A stretch of 64,000 bases of DNA from Mycoplasma sp. Bg2 (lineage in GTDB: Bacteria > Bacillota_I > Bacilli_A > Mycoplasmatales > Hepatoplasmataceae): contig LSMY01000004.1 in assembly GCA_001641225.1 (NCBI GenBank), positions 174,342 through 238,341 of the forward strand, read 5' to 3'. Numbering within the stretch: position 1 is the first letter of the stretch; every line of letters starts with the position of its first letter. The notes under the pieces were generated by a model. It saw only the letters and a list, made by a program, of their open reading frames with translations, did not search any database and was not told where the DNA came from. The translations under genes were made by a program, and so were the position numbers. Shown here one piece after another: positions 11,917-26,535 of this stretch.

Positions 11917-12720
11917 CTAAATGTATTTGTTCAAAACATCATTTAAAAGCGGAGAAATTTCATTTGATGATCGATACTTAAATGTTCCATGTTCACGGTG
12001 ATAAAGTGAAAGTCAAGCCATAATATTGGCATTCATATTAACAAAGAAAATTGAAGCAACAATAAATCCAATATAATTTCCACTGGCAAAATTAACTCAA
12101 AGTAAACAAACTGTAACAAGTCAAACAACTGCTAGACCCTCAATAATTCCATAGGCCACCAAAATTGCTTGAGCAACTCCAAAAATTAAACTAAATGAAT
12201 CAAGCATAGGAAAGGCATCAAAGTTAGCAAAGACAAAAAATCCAAAAACTAAAGAAACTAAAGTTAAAGAAACTAAAAGGGGAAGTACATAAAGCGGATG
12301 TATTCTTCTCGGGGTAACCTTATGATGTTCTCCTGTTCTTCATCTACTAAAACGAATAATAATAGGAAGATAAAGTAAAATCATTTTTATATTATCAACA
12401 TATAACCCCAACATAAATGAATTAATCATTCAAAGCATTAAAGCAATGGTGTTAAAATAAAAGAAATTTTTATTTACCCTAATTGTTAAAATATTTGCAA
12501 TGATTGCAGAAATTGCAGCAAATGTTTCAATAATTATTAATCATCAGAAGCTAACTCCATTTTTATGATTGGTTGGCGCAGCAATTACCATAAAATATCC
12601 TAATAAGGATTGCAAAATAAAAATAACAAGAAAAAATAAAATATTAATGAAGATGGCTCATTTCGAATTGTATGCTTTTCTAATTCCATCAGAAATAATA
12701 GTTAACTTTGTTTCTACCAC
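11917..12720 (-). CDS. PnuC-like membrane transporter, copy 3
   Basis: Most divergent of the three tandem paralogues, 267 residues. The start is taken as GTG (VVETKLTIISDGIRKAYNSK, the K followed by a TGA-Trp). The FFYFNTIALMLWMINSFMLG helix and the AWLSLYHREHGTFKY end match the other copies. It lies first in the tandem set, 20 nt upstream of copy 2. Assignment to the PnuC-like family is by similarity of pattern with its paralogues. Confidence 0.57.
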
Positions 12721-12817
12721 TACACAAATTATAAACAATTGATAAATCATTTAAATTTTATGAGGCAAGTTGTTTATAAGCTAATTAAATCTTTTTATAA
12801 GTTTAAAATAATAATTT

Positions 12818-12846
12818 AAAATAAAAAACAGATCAACATGATCTTC
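12818..12846 (-). terminator. Rho-independent terminator after APC permease 1
   Basis: Read on the minus strand, AGATCA-TGT-TGATCT forms a six-pair hairpin followed by GTTTTTTATTTT. It lies about 95 nt after the stop of the APC permease, before the PnuC-like tandem genes. Confidence 0.6.
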
Positions 12847-12941
12847 CAAAGTTTTAGTTCTTCTAAAAATTATGTTAATTCTGTTTCTTAATTAATATAT
12901 TTTATTTATAAATACTTTTAATTATCTATAAGTTACATGAA

Positions 12942-15900
12942 TTAGTCTTCTCTTACTACCATTGTAGTTTTTCATTCTAGAGTTTTTGCTTTTTCTTTTA
13001 AAGCATTATATTTTGCAAAGAAATCTTTGACATTATGAATATATCATCCTTCTTTTAAGGCTAGATATTGGTCATAATTTATAATATTGATTCTAGTCAT
13101 TTCTTGTGTTTTACCTGTTGATTGAAGTTTGATTTTATCTGCACTTTCATCAACATAGATTTCAATATCGTTAATATTTATTGTTGTTACTACAAAGTGA
13201 TCTAACTCTCTTGTAACTGTAACAAGTTTTTCATTGTCAAAATATATTTCATCAGTAATATTTGATGGTTTTCTAATTGAGGCAAAAGTTCTTATTGCAT
13301 CAAATTTAAATGCTTTTGAGCTTGGTGTATAATCTTTATTTTCAATTGTTTCAACTGTTGTAAATGGAACAAACGTAAAGCCTTCAATTTTTCTTTTATA
13401 TGAAGTTACTTTTGCTTTTTTAATTGCTAATTTTTCATCAAATTTTAATTGATAACTTTTTCCTAAATGTTTTGCTTTTAATGTTACTACTTCTGCTTTA
13501 AAAGCATCATTCATTTTATATTTTTTTGAAATTGTTTCTAAGTTATCTAAAGCAATAATTGCATCTCTTTTTCCTCTTAAATCAAATCTATTATCTTTAT
13601 TTGGAGTGTTTTCAAGAATAATTTTATATTCTTCTTTTGTTGCAATTTTTCTTTCTTTTTGTCCTGCTTTAAGTGCAATTAGTTCAAGTTTATAATCCTC
13701 TTTAAAGTTAGCATATGCTTCTTTTCAAGTAGATTTATTTCTCGCTCTTACTTTCATGCCAGAATTTTTTTCTAAACTTTTTGCATCATCAATTAAAACT
13801 TTATAGTCAGCTTTTAATTGTGCTTTTTTAGTTTTATAATCTGTTTTATATAGATTTACAAATGGACTAATTTTTTCATATTCTTTTAGTCCTTTTTCTT
13901 TTCAAACAAGTTTATTTTCTTTTTGATTTAATTTAAATTCATCATGTAGAGTTTTGTAATCTACTTTATATTTTTTATCAATTTCTTTTAATCTTTTTTT
14001 AAATTCTTTATCACTTAAACTGTCTTTAGGCACCTCATCATAAAGAACATCATAATCTTTTTTAAGTGCTCTTGTTGCTCTAAGGAATTTTCTTCTTATA
14101 TCTATTTCTTTTCTTGCAAATAGTTTATTATCATTTGAATAATGCATTAAGATTAATTCAGGATTATATCCATTGTCAATCGCAATCTTGGTATCTCTTT
14201 GTTTTTTCTCATACCAGACATAATAAATCATTACCGGAAAGAACACGAATACCAGTGCTGTTACATTTAACATTGATCCAATTCATCATGCACTATTATC
14301 TGGATTATATGGGAAGAAGGCCATTCAAAAGATTCATATGTAAACACAAAATAATGTCCCCCCAATTGCAAGTCCTGTTCCCCTTGAACCCATTCTAAAA
14401 CTTCTTTCTTCTGTATCATGTTTTAGCCGCAAATTAAAGTAAGCATAGAAGATTAACATTGGTGGAATCATTCCAAGTGATCCCCCTGCGGTTTTAATCA
14501 TTCAAATAAATTCATTTATTCCACCTGCAAACATATATGGAATAACTAATAATGGAATAACCACAAAGAATTGTAGTCAAGCCCCACGGTAAGGAATACC
14601 ATTTTCATTCTTTTTAGTAATATAAGAACCAAAAATTCCATTATCTGTATCTGTAAACAATGTTCTAACAGGGGCAGCAGTTCAAATTAATAATCCTCCA
14701 ACTCCTGAAATAAGTAGAGTTCAACCAACTATTACTGTTGAAACCCTAAACACTAAGTTTTTACTAATACCCATGTTCCCAAATACATAATAGAACATTA
14801 GTCCAATTGTAAATGGTGTTGAATTAGCAAGTGTATCTCCAGGAAAAACTGAAATTAAGAACATTCCAAAGATATAAATTGTTCCACACATTAATGCTCC
14901 AATTAATAATCCTCTTGAGAATTGTTTTCTTCCACCTTTAACATCATCTGCAAATACTCCAAGTCCTTGCACGCCATCACAAGACATAAGTACTCAAACT
15001 AGTGTTGCAAACCATAGGTATTTCATACTTCCAACTGATCCAAATAGAATTCCTTTTTTATCTCCTTCATCCATTAATTTTGGATTTAAAACAAAAGGTG
15101 ATTCTGTTGATGTATAAGTCATTGAACAAGTATATTGTAAACTTGTTTTATCAGCAGTAATATCTAATGTAGTTTGCACTCCATTACGACTTTCAACTGT
15201 AAATTGTCCAACACCTTCATCCATTTTATAACCAGTAAATAAATCATCATTTGAATCTAATACTAAACTTGCATTTTTTCCAAAAGCATCATAATCTACT
15301 TGATTATCAAATGTAAGAATACTTTCACTAGGAATTCATACTCCTGTATCTAATGCAACAATGGTTGGGCCACCTTCTGCATTAACATTTACATAGAATC
15401 CCCCCTCGGATATGCCTCCATACCCATAGGAGCCACCAGTGGCCCCATTGGCCGCATATACTCCTATCGCTGAGAAGAAGAATACAAATATAATTCCCAA
15501 CATCATAAGTCCACCAACAGTAACAAAATATGCAATCATTTTTGTTCCCTTAGTAGATAAATATGTACAAAATAGAAATAGTAGCACACAAAGCCACGGA
15601 AGGGCCGCCACGAACCATGTTTCTTTTGTTACATCTTTTCCTGATAGAGCAAATCCTAAATCATTTATATACCCGGGTAAAGCACCCAGAAAGAATGTAA
15701 GATTTGCAAATCAGAACATAAAAGCTGTAAGGAAGGCAAGTTTTCTTCCCCCACCCACTTCAACTCATTTCATTAATCCTGATCGATTACCTTCACATTT
15801 ACGTAGTGAAACAAATTCAATTACGATAAATGTAAAAGGAAGTAGATAAAGAAAAACAGCAAGTATAAAGGCTGGTGTTTCTGAATAACCTAAAGCAATA

Positions 15901-16031
15901 TAGTTTTCTACCAAACCCTTAAATGCGCCCACAAAACCACAAGACATCAAAACGATGGCTCACATACTAATCTTTTTTTTAGATTGGTTTTTAGAAGTCC
16001 TTGCTGCATTTCCATGTTTATATTCGGACAT
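12942..16031 (-). CDS. APC-superfamily permease 1 with long charged C-terminal tail
   Basis: Giant membrane protein of 1029 residues. The first 605 residues are an amino-acid/polyamine/organocation (APC) permease of the GadC/AdiC type: KKISMWAIVLMSCGFVGAFK, GGGRKLAFLTAFMFWFANLT, SCDGVQGLGVFADDVKGGRK and KTAGGSLGMIPPMLIFYAYF. A polar loop of about 130 residues (around 220-350) interrupts the core and is probably extracellular. From about 606 to the end is a 424-residue Lys/Glu-rich, helical cytoplasmic tail (KKDYDVLYDEVPKDSLSDKE and onward) unlike normal APC proteins. Many TGA-Trp codons; the frame is continuous. Closest paralogue is the next gene. Substrate unknown. Confidence 0.82.
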
Positions 16032-16113
16032 TTCTTTTCTCCTTAATTATTTTTTTTATTTTACATATACTAATAATATTAATATTTTAAATAACTTAGT
16101 TGGTTTTTAATGA

Positions 16114-16152
16114 TGTTTGTATGTGGTAAATTTTATTGTTGTATATATAATT
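16114..16152. promoter_or_regulatory. Candidate two-part operator upstream of APC permease 1
   Basis: Two TATATAC-like cores, GTATGTGG (16119-16126) and GTATATAT (16141-16148), are exactly 22 bp apart and about 90-115 bp upstream of the permease start. The intervening bases (TAAATTTTATTGTT) align with the elements upstream of lacZ, the GH65 gene and the EIIC/aldolase pair. The first half is the most degenerate of the set. A DNA-binding dimer pair on one face of the helix is the inferred reader. Confidence 0.42.
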
Positions 16153-16184
16153 ACTAATTTGTTTTATTCAGTATATTATCAAAA

Positions 16185-16240
16185 GAAAAAACAAACTTAG
16201 TAAGTTAATTTCATGGCTAACTACTAAGTTTGTTTTTATT
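16185..16240 (-). terminator. Terminator after APC permease 2
   Basis: An inverted repeat with a stem of about 16 pairs, AAAACAAACTTAGTA pairing with TACTAAGTTTGTTTT, around a loop of about 19 nt and flanked by U-rich sequence. It lies 24 nt beyond the stop of APC permease 2. Symmetry would let it work in either direction. Confidence 0.8.
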
Positions 16241-16263
16241 TATTTATATAATTTATATTTAAA

Positions 16264-19200
16264 TTATGCTTCTCTTACTTCCATTGTTTTTGCTCAGCTT
16301 AATGGTTTAGCAAGATGTTTAGCTTCATTGTATTTAGCAAAGAAATCTTTTAAATTATGAATATATCATGCTTCATTTAAAGTTAAATATTGATCATAAT
16401 TTACAATAATTATTTTTGTTAATATTTGAACTTCACCATTTGAAAGTAGTTCAATTTGTTCCATTTTTTCATCAATAAAAATTTCTATATCATTAATATT
16501 TATTGATGTTGTTACAAAATGATCAATTTCTTTAGTAACAGTTATTAGTTTATCTTTATCAAAATAAATTTTATCTGTAACATTAGTTGGTTTTTTAATT
16601 GAAGCAAATGATCTAATTGCATCAAATTTAATTGCACTTGCACTAGCAACATAATTATGATGAACAATTTGTGTAAATTGAATAAATTTGAAATCTTCAA
16701 TTTTTCTTTTATAAGAAGTTTCTTTTGCTTTTATAATTTCTCTTTTTTGTTCATCTTTAAGAAGATAACTATTTCCTAAATGTTTTGCTTTTAATTCTAC
16801 TAATTCTTTTTTATAAGCATCATTAATTACATATCTATCATTAATTGTATTTAAGTTATCTAACCCAATAAGGGTATCTCTTTGTCCCCTTACATCAAAT
16901 CTAATATCACGATTTGGAGTATCTTCCATTTTAATTTTATATTCATCTTTTCAAGCAACTTTTCTTGATTTTTGTCCATTTTTCAATGTTTCGAGTTTAA
17001 GTATATGAGCTTCTTTTAAAGCTTCATTTTCTACTTTTCAAGCTTGTTTATTTGTTTTTTTAAGATTTCCACTCACTTTATTTTCTAAAGCAATTTCATT
17101 ATCAATTAAAATTTCATATTTAGCTTTTATTTGTGCTTTTTTGATTCTATAATCTGATTTATATAATTCTATAAATGGATTGATATTTTCATATTCTTTC
17201 AATCCTTTTTCTTTTCAAATCATTTTATTATCTTTTTGTGTTAAGTTAAATTCAGTATGAAGAGATTTATAATCTGCTTTATAATTTTTATCGATTATTT
17301 TAAGTCTTGATTTAAATTCTTTATCACTTAAACTATCTTGCGGAACTTCATCATAAAGAAGATTATATTCTTGTTTAAGTGCTTTTACTCTTTTACCAAA
17401 TTTTGCTCTTAAGGCTACTTCTTTTCTTGCAAAAAGGTATTTATCATTTGAATAATGCATTAAGATTAATTCAGGATTAAATTTATTATCAATAGCAATT
17501 TTTACATCTCTTTGTTTCTTTTCATATCAGACATAATAAATTATTACCGGTAGTAATATAAAGACCAGAGCACAGGTATTTAGCACTGATCCCATTCATC
17601 AAACATCATTTGTTGGATCAAAGGGGAAGTAAGCCATCCAGAAGATTCACATGTAAACACATAATAATCCTCCACCAGCAAATAGTCCAAATCCTCTTGA
17701 ACCCATTCTAAAGGTTCTTTCTTCTTTGTCATGTTTTAGTCGTAGATTAAAGTATGCATAGAAGATCATCATTGGAGGAATCATTCCAAGTGATCCACCT
17801 GCTGTTTTAATCATTCAAATAAATTCATTTATTCCACCCGTAAACATATAAGGAATAACTAGTAGTGGAATAACAATAAAGAATTGTAGTCATGCTCCTC
17901 GATAGGGAACTCCATATTCATTTTTTTTAGTTAAATATGAACCAAAAATTCCATTATCTGTATCAGTAAAGAGGGTTCTAACTGGAGCTGCTGTTCAAAT
18001 CAGTAAGCCTCCAACTCCTGAAATAAATAGTGTTCATCCCATTAGTATTGTTGATATTCTAAAAACAAGTAATTTATCAACACCCATATTTCCGAATATT
18101 GTATAAAACATTAATCCAATTGTAAATGGTGTTGAGTTAGCAAGTGTATCTCCAGGAAAAACTGAAATTACAAACATTCCAAAAACAGCGGTTGTTCCAT
18201 TAATTAATGCTCCATAACAAAGTGCTCTTGAGAATTGTTTTCTTCCCCCTTTAACGTCATCAGCAAAGACTCCAAGCCCTTGAATTCCATCGCAGGCCAT
18301 CAGTACTCAAACAAAAGTTGCAAATCATAGATAATGCATACTTCCAATTGTTCCAAAAATAATCCCTTTTCCATCTACTTCTGGATTATGCATAATTTGA
18401 TCACTAATAATAAAGGGAGATTCTGGTGATGTATAAGTCATTGAAGCAGTTGCAGTTCAAATTCCATCAGTAGGGTCTTCATCAAGTGTATATCCAACTG
18501 AAGTTTCATCTCCAAGTCCATTTACAAAGGTAAATGTTTGAGCTTCTGTATCCAATGTAAATCCATTTTCTTGTACAAGGATATTTCCTGCATTGTTAAT
18601 AAACTTACAATATTCTTCTGCAGTATCAAATGAAACCACACTTTCACTAGGAATTCATACCCCATTATCTAAATAAATTACATTATTATTAGAAATATAA
18701 AATCCTGGTTCCGAAACCTTTCCATACCCATTTAGAGCACCCGAAACATTTCCTAATCACACTCCAGCAGAAGCAAGGAAGAAAATGATAATTATTACAA
18801 CCATCATTCCTCCGCCAATGGTTACAAAGTAGGCAATACTTCTATTTCCTCTAGTAGAAAGTCAAGTACAAAGAACAAAGAGGCCAACGCAAATCCATGG
18901 TAGTGCCATGACAAACCAGTCCTCCTTTGTTACATCTTTTCCTGTTACTGCAAACCCTAAATCATTTACATAATCTGGCAATGCTCCTAAAAAATATGTT
19001 AAGTTTGCAAATCAAAACATAAAGGCTGTTAAAAAAGCTAATTTTCTTCCACCTCCTACTTCTACTCATTTCATAAGTCCTGATCTATTACCTTGTACTT
19101 TTCTTAATGAAACAAATTCAATTACAATGAAAGTAAAAGGCAACATGTAAATAATTACGGCAATTAAAAATGCAGGTGATTCTGATCAACCAAGAGCAAT

Positions 19201-19332
19201 ATAGTCTGAAACTAAATTTTTAAATGAACTTGCGAGCCCGCAAGTCATCAAAACTAGTGCTCATGTACTAAGCATTTTTTTTGATTTATTCTGGGATGTT
19301 TTTGAAGCATTCCCATGTTTATATTCTGACAT
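16264..19332 (-). CDS. APC-superfamily permease 2 with long charged C-terminal tail
   Basis: Paralogue of the preceding permease, 1022 residues, same plan: APC transporter core (DGIQGLGVFADDVKGGRKQF, FPGDTLANSTPFTIGLMFY), a polar insertion with the ESVVSFDTAEEYCKFINN stretch, and a Lys/Glu-rich tail of about 420 residues ending LSWAKTMEVREA. The tail shares blocks with copy 1, such as LLYDEVPQDSLSDKEFKSRL and the YDQYLTLNEAWYIHNLKDFF end, so it is a defined domain and not a random extension. It lies downstream of lacZ-ebgC and a small membrane protein, possibly cotranscribed with them (37-nt gap). Confidence 0.82.
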
Positions 19333-19369
19333 GTCTTTTTCTCCTTATATCTATATGAATTATTTAGTT

Positions 19370-19816
19370 TTAATTATTTTCCTTTTGTAATTTAATAAAT
19401 TTATCAATTTCTTTTGGAAATTTTGATTTTCAAGAACTTGCATTATATTTTTTAAGCTTTGTAATAAAATCAAAATCAATTTTAGAATTTTTATATTTTT
19501 GTACTATTTTAAAATCTTCTTGTCCTTCTAAAATTAGAATTTTATCTAATGCTTTCTTATTAATTTCGGTCATTTTAGTTGATGAGGTTTTATTATGACA
19601 TTTTTTAATCTCTAAAAAAGTTTGTTCAAATAAATCATAATATTCATTAATTAGTCATTTTTGTGCAGCTTCTTGATTGGCTATGTCTCCAAGCTTTTCT
19701 GTTTTTTCAGTATTTTTTTCCCGGCGATCTTTTTTTACTCCTAGATAAACTAGTAGACCTGCCAAAGCAAATAAAAGTACCAAAAAAACAATAGTTGCAA
19801 TTCTTGCGGGTTCCAT
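19370..19816 (-). CDS. Small single-span membrane protein, unknown
   Basis: 148 residues. A membrane helix at about 6-28 (ATIVFLVLLFALAGLLVYLG) is followed by a basic stop-transfer (VKKDRREKN) and a soluble helical region rich in Lys, Glu and Asn, probably cytoplasmic. No family recognised. It sits between ebgC (39-nt gap) and APC permease 2 (37-nt gap) on the same strand, so it is probably part of the beta-galactosidase operon. Two TGA codons are read as Trp. Confidence 0.7.
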
Positions 19817-19855
19817 GTTTTTCTTTCCTTTAAAACTATTTTAGAAAGGAAATAA

Positions 19856-20279
19856 TTATTTAATTCCCCCATATTTTGAAGCAACAATATAAAAGTATTT
19901 AGAACTTTCAATTTGTTTAATTTCTAATGCTTCATCTAATTCAAAAATAGCAATTTCATTTTCGTTAATTATAACTTCTTTACCTTTTCCACCATATGTT
20001 ATTTCATCTCTTACCATGTTATAACAACTTAATTTTGTTAGTTCATTTTTCTTATTATATTCAACAGTTATTGTTCCCTCTTTTACATATAATATCTGTA
20101 AATAAATTCTTTTCCCAATAAAATCACCAGTAATTATATTATTAGCATTTTTAATATAAACTACAGTATCCCCTTCTACTTGGGCAACATTTGCATCAAC
20201 AACATCAATGTTATCTAAAATACTTCTTACCCGATTAATAGACTTAACACTATAGAATTGTTTCATCATAAAAATATCT

Positions 20280-20296
<17 letters not shown>
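19856..20296 (-). CDS. ebgC: YhcH/YjgK/YiaL-family protein, EbgC-like beta-galactosidase partner
   Basis: 146 residues of the cupin-like YhcH/YjgK/YiaL family: a single jelly-roll with strands such as GDTVVYIKNANNIITGDF, KRIYLQILYVKEGTITVEY and NENEIAIFELDEA. In E. coli the small Ebg subunit (EbgC) of this family is required for full activity of the EbgA beta-galactosidase. Here the gene overlaps the end of a GH2 beta-galactosidase by 17 nt, which makes the EbgC reading likely. The start is the internal ATG (MIKVNKDIF), which follows a GAGGTT-type site within the upstream gene. Confidence 0.75.
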
Positions 20297-23213
<2,917 letters not shown>

Positions 23214-23240
23214 AAATTTCATCTCCTCTATTTTGCTAAT

Positions 23241-23255
23241 ATTATAAGAATTATA
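23241..23255 (-). promoter_or_regulatory. Candidate -10 hexamers for lacZ
   Basis: Two exact TATAAT hexamers on the minus strand, at 23246-23241 and 23255-23250, are 28 to 40 nt upstream of the lacZ start and downstream of the two-part element at 23299-23337. No good -35 hexamer is evident, as is usual in this class. Confidence 0.4.
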
Positions 23256-23298
23256 TTAATATAATATTACATTTAGAATAAATAGCTTTTTTTAATAT

Positions 23299-23337
23299 TG
23301 TTTATATATACCTAATTTTGAAGTTGTATATAAATGT
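23299..23337. promoter_or_regulatory. Candidate two-part operator upstream of lacZ
   Basis: Cores ATATATAC (23304-23311) and GTATATAA (23326-23333) are 22 bp apart. Spacer and flanks (TGTTT, CCTAATTTT, TTG) match the element before the GH65 gene almost base for base. Located about 86 bp upstream of the beta-galactosidase start. Confidence 0.5.
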
Positions 23338-23348
23338 TCTAACTAAAA

Positions 23349-23405
23349 AAATAAACTTTTTCAAGTCTATTTTTAGATTATTATAATTTAAAAATTAAAG
23401 TTTAT
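23349..23405 (-). terminator. Possible terminator after the M42 peptidase pair
   Basis: AATAAACTTT near 23350 pairs with AAAGTTTATT at the very end of the peptidase gene, leaving a loop of about 35 nt, followed on the minus strand by a run of T. The long loop makes this weaker than the other hairpins in the window. Confidence 0.4.
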
Positions 23406-24474
23406 TTAATTCTTTTTGATTAAATTCTGAAATGAATTTAATTGCTAGAGTTGAAACCGCTTTTATATCATTAAGATCAATTATTGTATTATGAGTATGC
23501 ATATAGCGGCTTGGAATTGAAAGACTCATTACTCTAACTCCATCACGAGCAAGTTGAATTGTTCCTGCATCTGTTCCTCCAGTAATTGATTGATCATAAG
23601 TAAAATTGATTTGATTTTTAACTGCAATTTTTTGCATTAAAGCAAATAGTTTAGGAGAAGTAACAGTTGCGTCATCAACCATTGAAAATGAAACTCCACT
23701 TCCAAGCTCAACAGCTTTTCTTGCATATCTTGGGGTATCTTCTGCATAAGTTACATCAATTGCAAACCCAACATCAGGGGTTCATTTATAAGCACTGGTT
23801 AATGCTCCCCGCAATCCAATTTCTTCTTGTACTGTTGCAACTAAGATAAGATTACAATCTAAATCTTTTTCATTTATTGCTTTTCCAATTTCAATCAAAG
23901 CAGCAAGACCAGCACGATCATCAAGGGCTTTTCCAATTACCCGATCATTCCCTTCAACAAAAAGTAATTCTTCTTGAAAGGGGGTAATTTGATTGCCTTC
24001 AATAATTTCCATTTCTTCTATTTTTTTTCTAGAATCAACTCCAACATCTAAATATAATTTATCCATTGGAATTAGTTTTTCTAATTCTTCATCAGTTAAA
24101 ATATGAGGAGCTTTTGACCCAGAAACTGCAACAAATTCTTTTCCTTCATTAGTTGTAATTACAAATCTTTGCCCAAGCAAAACATGAGTAGAAAGTCCAC
24201 CTAATGGAGTAAAGAAAATAAAACCATCCTTTGTAATTTTTGAAACAAGAAATCCCACTTCATCCATATGAGCACTAAAAGAAACAGTTGGAACATTTTT
24301 ACTATCTTTTGCTTTTTTAATAAAAGCAATTGATCCTAATTGATCATTTTCAATTTCAAATTGATCTAATTGTTTAAATTGTTTAATTAAATAATTTCCG
24401 ATTGATTTTTCAAATCCAGAAACTCCATGTAAATTTGAAAGAATTTCTAAGTTTACTTTAATACTATTTTTCAT
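23395..24474 (-). CDS. M42-family metallo-aminopeptidase, copy a
   Basis: Cytoplasmic zinc/cobalt aminopeptidase of the M42 (FrvX/PepA glutamyl aminopeptidase-like) family, 359 residues. Metal and catalytic signatures in order: SFSAHMDEVGFLV near residue 65, GKALDDRAGLAALIEI near 180, VATVQEEIGLRGA near 215 and GGTDAGTIQLARDGV, then IPSRYMHTHNTIIDL. All expected His, Asp and Glu ligands are present. Its ATG overlaps the stop of the upstream paralogue by 11 nt, so the two form a coupled pair; M42 enzymes are homododecamers, and a mixed assembly is possible. One TGA-Trp splits the standard-code reading. Confidence 0.9.
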
Positions 24475-25558
24475 AACTTGTTTTTATCTCCGCAATATTT
24501 TTATTATCTAATTCAGTAACAATTTTAACTCCAAGAGCAATTGTAGCTTCAACATCTTTTAAATCAATAATTGAATTATGAGAATGCATATATCTTAATG
24601 GGATTGCAATGGACATTGCTGGAACTCCTTCTTTTACAATTTGAATATTTCCTGTATCTGTTCCCCCACGAAAGGCATCAATTGAATAAGGAATTTTATT
24701 GATATTTGCTAAATTTCTTACATAATTAAAAAGTCTTGGATTAGCAACACTTCGACGGTCCCGAAGTAAAAGTGAAATCCCATTTCCTAAGCGAATATCA
24801 TCTTTTGTTACATCAGGAGTATCGTTTGAAAAGGTAACATCAATTGCAATTCCTATATCTGGGGTATGTTTATATGTTGAAGTTCTTGCCCCTCTAAGTC
24901 CAACTTCTTCTTGAACACTTGCAACAATTAAAACATTATGTTGATGTTCAATTTTTGTAAGTGCTTTTAAAATTTCTAAACAGGCTATTAATGAAACTCT
25001 ATCATCTAATGCTTTTCCAATAATTCTATTTCCGTCATTTGAAACATAGTTAGTTTTTTGATAAGGGACTATTTGATTTCCAATTCCTGCTCCTCAAGAT
25101 AAAACTTCTGCTTTATTTCTTGCTCCAAAGTCAAGAAATAATTCATCTAGTTCTAAAACTTTACCTTTTGCACTACTTTCTTCATTTTTTGGATTAGCAG
25201 CAATTACTGCCGGGATTTCTTTGTTTTCAGTAGTAATTATTTTAACTTTTTGTCCTAAAAGAACATGGCCTCATCAACCACCAATGGGACTAAAGTATCC
25301 AAATCCATTTTCATCAATTCTTGTAAGGATGAATCCAACTTCATCCATATGAGACATAAATGAAATTGTTTTTGCTTTTTCCCCAACTAATCCTGGTTTT
25401 AAAATTAATAATGATCCAAGATTATCTTGTTCAATTTCTAAATTAGGAAATTTTTTATAAATTTCATACAAATAATTTCGTACATTATGTTCAAAACCAG
25501 ATGTTCCGTTTAAATTTGAAATAGCAATAATTTCTGTTGCTAACTCTTTTTTATTCAT
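24464..25558 (-). CDS. M42-family metallo-aminopeptidase, copy b
   Basis: Second M42 peptidase, 364 residues, with SFMSHMDEVGFIL, GKALDDRVSLIACLEI, VASVQEEVGLRGA, GGTDTGNIQIVKEGV and IPLRYMHSHNSIIDL, so the full ligand set is present. It is an ancient-looking tandem duplicate of copy a and not a recent one. Order in the transcript: HAD phosphatase, copy b, copy a. A role in peptide turnover is the known family function; why it sits among sugar genes is unclear. Confidence 0.9.
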
Positions 25559-25588
25559 ATTTAACCTTTCTTTTTACAGCCTTTTTAT

Positions 25589-26260
25589 TTAAAAAATTTT
25601 TATAAAATTTAAAAACAATTGCGATGATAATTCTTTTGTAGAAGTAATGGCTCAAGTTGCCCCGATAATATTATTATTATAATCAATTGCCAATGAAGCC
25701 ATGAAGGCTGCATTAATTGCGTTAATTCCAATTTGAGAATCTTCAATTCCCACACATTCTCAGGGATTTAATCCCAAAAGTTTTGTTGCTTTAAAGAATA
25801 CCTCTGGATCTGGTTTTGTTTTGTCTATTGTTTCCGGATCTACTATAACATCAAAATATTGTTCGATATCTAATTTTTTAATAATTGCAAGAGAATTTTT
25901 TGATAAAGTTGCAATTGCAGTTTTATAACCATTTTTCTTTAATCATTTAATGAAAATAAATGTTTCTGGTAAAAGTTCAACTTTATTTATATCTGAAATA
26001 AGAAATTTATAAAACTCATTTTTATCATATAAAACCTTTTCAATTTTAATTTCTGTTCAATTTAATTGATGTAATTCTAAAAGTCCAAGCAAAACTTCAC
26101 GACGGTCTAACCCTCTTGTAATTAAATTGTCTGTTTCATCAAGGATAACTCCATATTTACTTAAGGTTTTTCTTCAAGCCACTCAATGATATGCTTGTGT
26201 ATTTACAATAATTCCATCAAAATCAAAAATAACTGCTTTAATTTTTGTTTTATTTTTCAT
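25589..26260 (-). CDS. HAD-superfamily hydrolase, beta-phosphoglucomutase-like
   Basis: 223 residues. HAD motif I VIFDFDGIIVNT at the N-terminus, a cap domain with LITRGLDRREVLLGLLEL (the PgmB-type G-x-x-R-x2 loop in altered form), motif II TAIATLSKNS and motifs III/IV TKPDPEVFFKATKLLGLNP and CVGIEDSQIGINA. Beta-phosphoglucomutase or a related sugar-phosphate phosphatase are both possible. It is more divergent than the copy at 29801-30457, so its substrate may differ. Leads the M42 pair with a 30-nt gap. Confidence 0.72.
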
Positions 26261-26280
26261 ATTTATATTATAAAGTTTTA

Positions 26281-26452
26281 CTTATAAATTATTTAAAAGT
26301 TCTAAAAGTCATTAATTATTTTATAGTATATTCATAATTTATAAGATTTTTATATTAAATAATAAATTGCATAAATTCTTAAAACATTTATACATTAAAT
26401 TTTTGCTTAAGCATCTTCTGCCACATAACAACATTTATACATAAAATTTGTA
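26281..26452 (-). pseudogene. Remnant of a pgmB 3' end after APC permease 3
   Basis: About 170 bp align with the 3' part of the intact pgmB at 29801-29970: both share a TATTTAAAAGTT-type start, AGTATATTCA, TTAAATAA, CAAAACATT-like and GCATCTTCT-type stretches in the same order. The translated remnant matches the EDAQAGIDGANV region and the C-terminus but is broken by stops and indels. It lies just after APC permease 3, exactly where pgmB follows APC permease 4, so the APC-pgmB pair was duplicated and this pgmB decayed. The remaining bases to 26535 show nothing else. Confidence 0.75.
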
Positions 26453-26535
26453 TCTTTTTAACATTCAGCAAAAGTAAATAACTGTTCTTTTAAGAAAATA
26501 TTTTAATAAAGTATATTAATTCATTTTATAGATTC

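Noticed and set aside
15439..15849. 136-residue plus-strand reading frame inside APC permease 1
   Set aside because: It is antisense to a long conserved transporter frame; similar mirror frames appear in the other APC copies.
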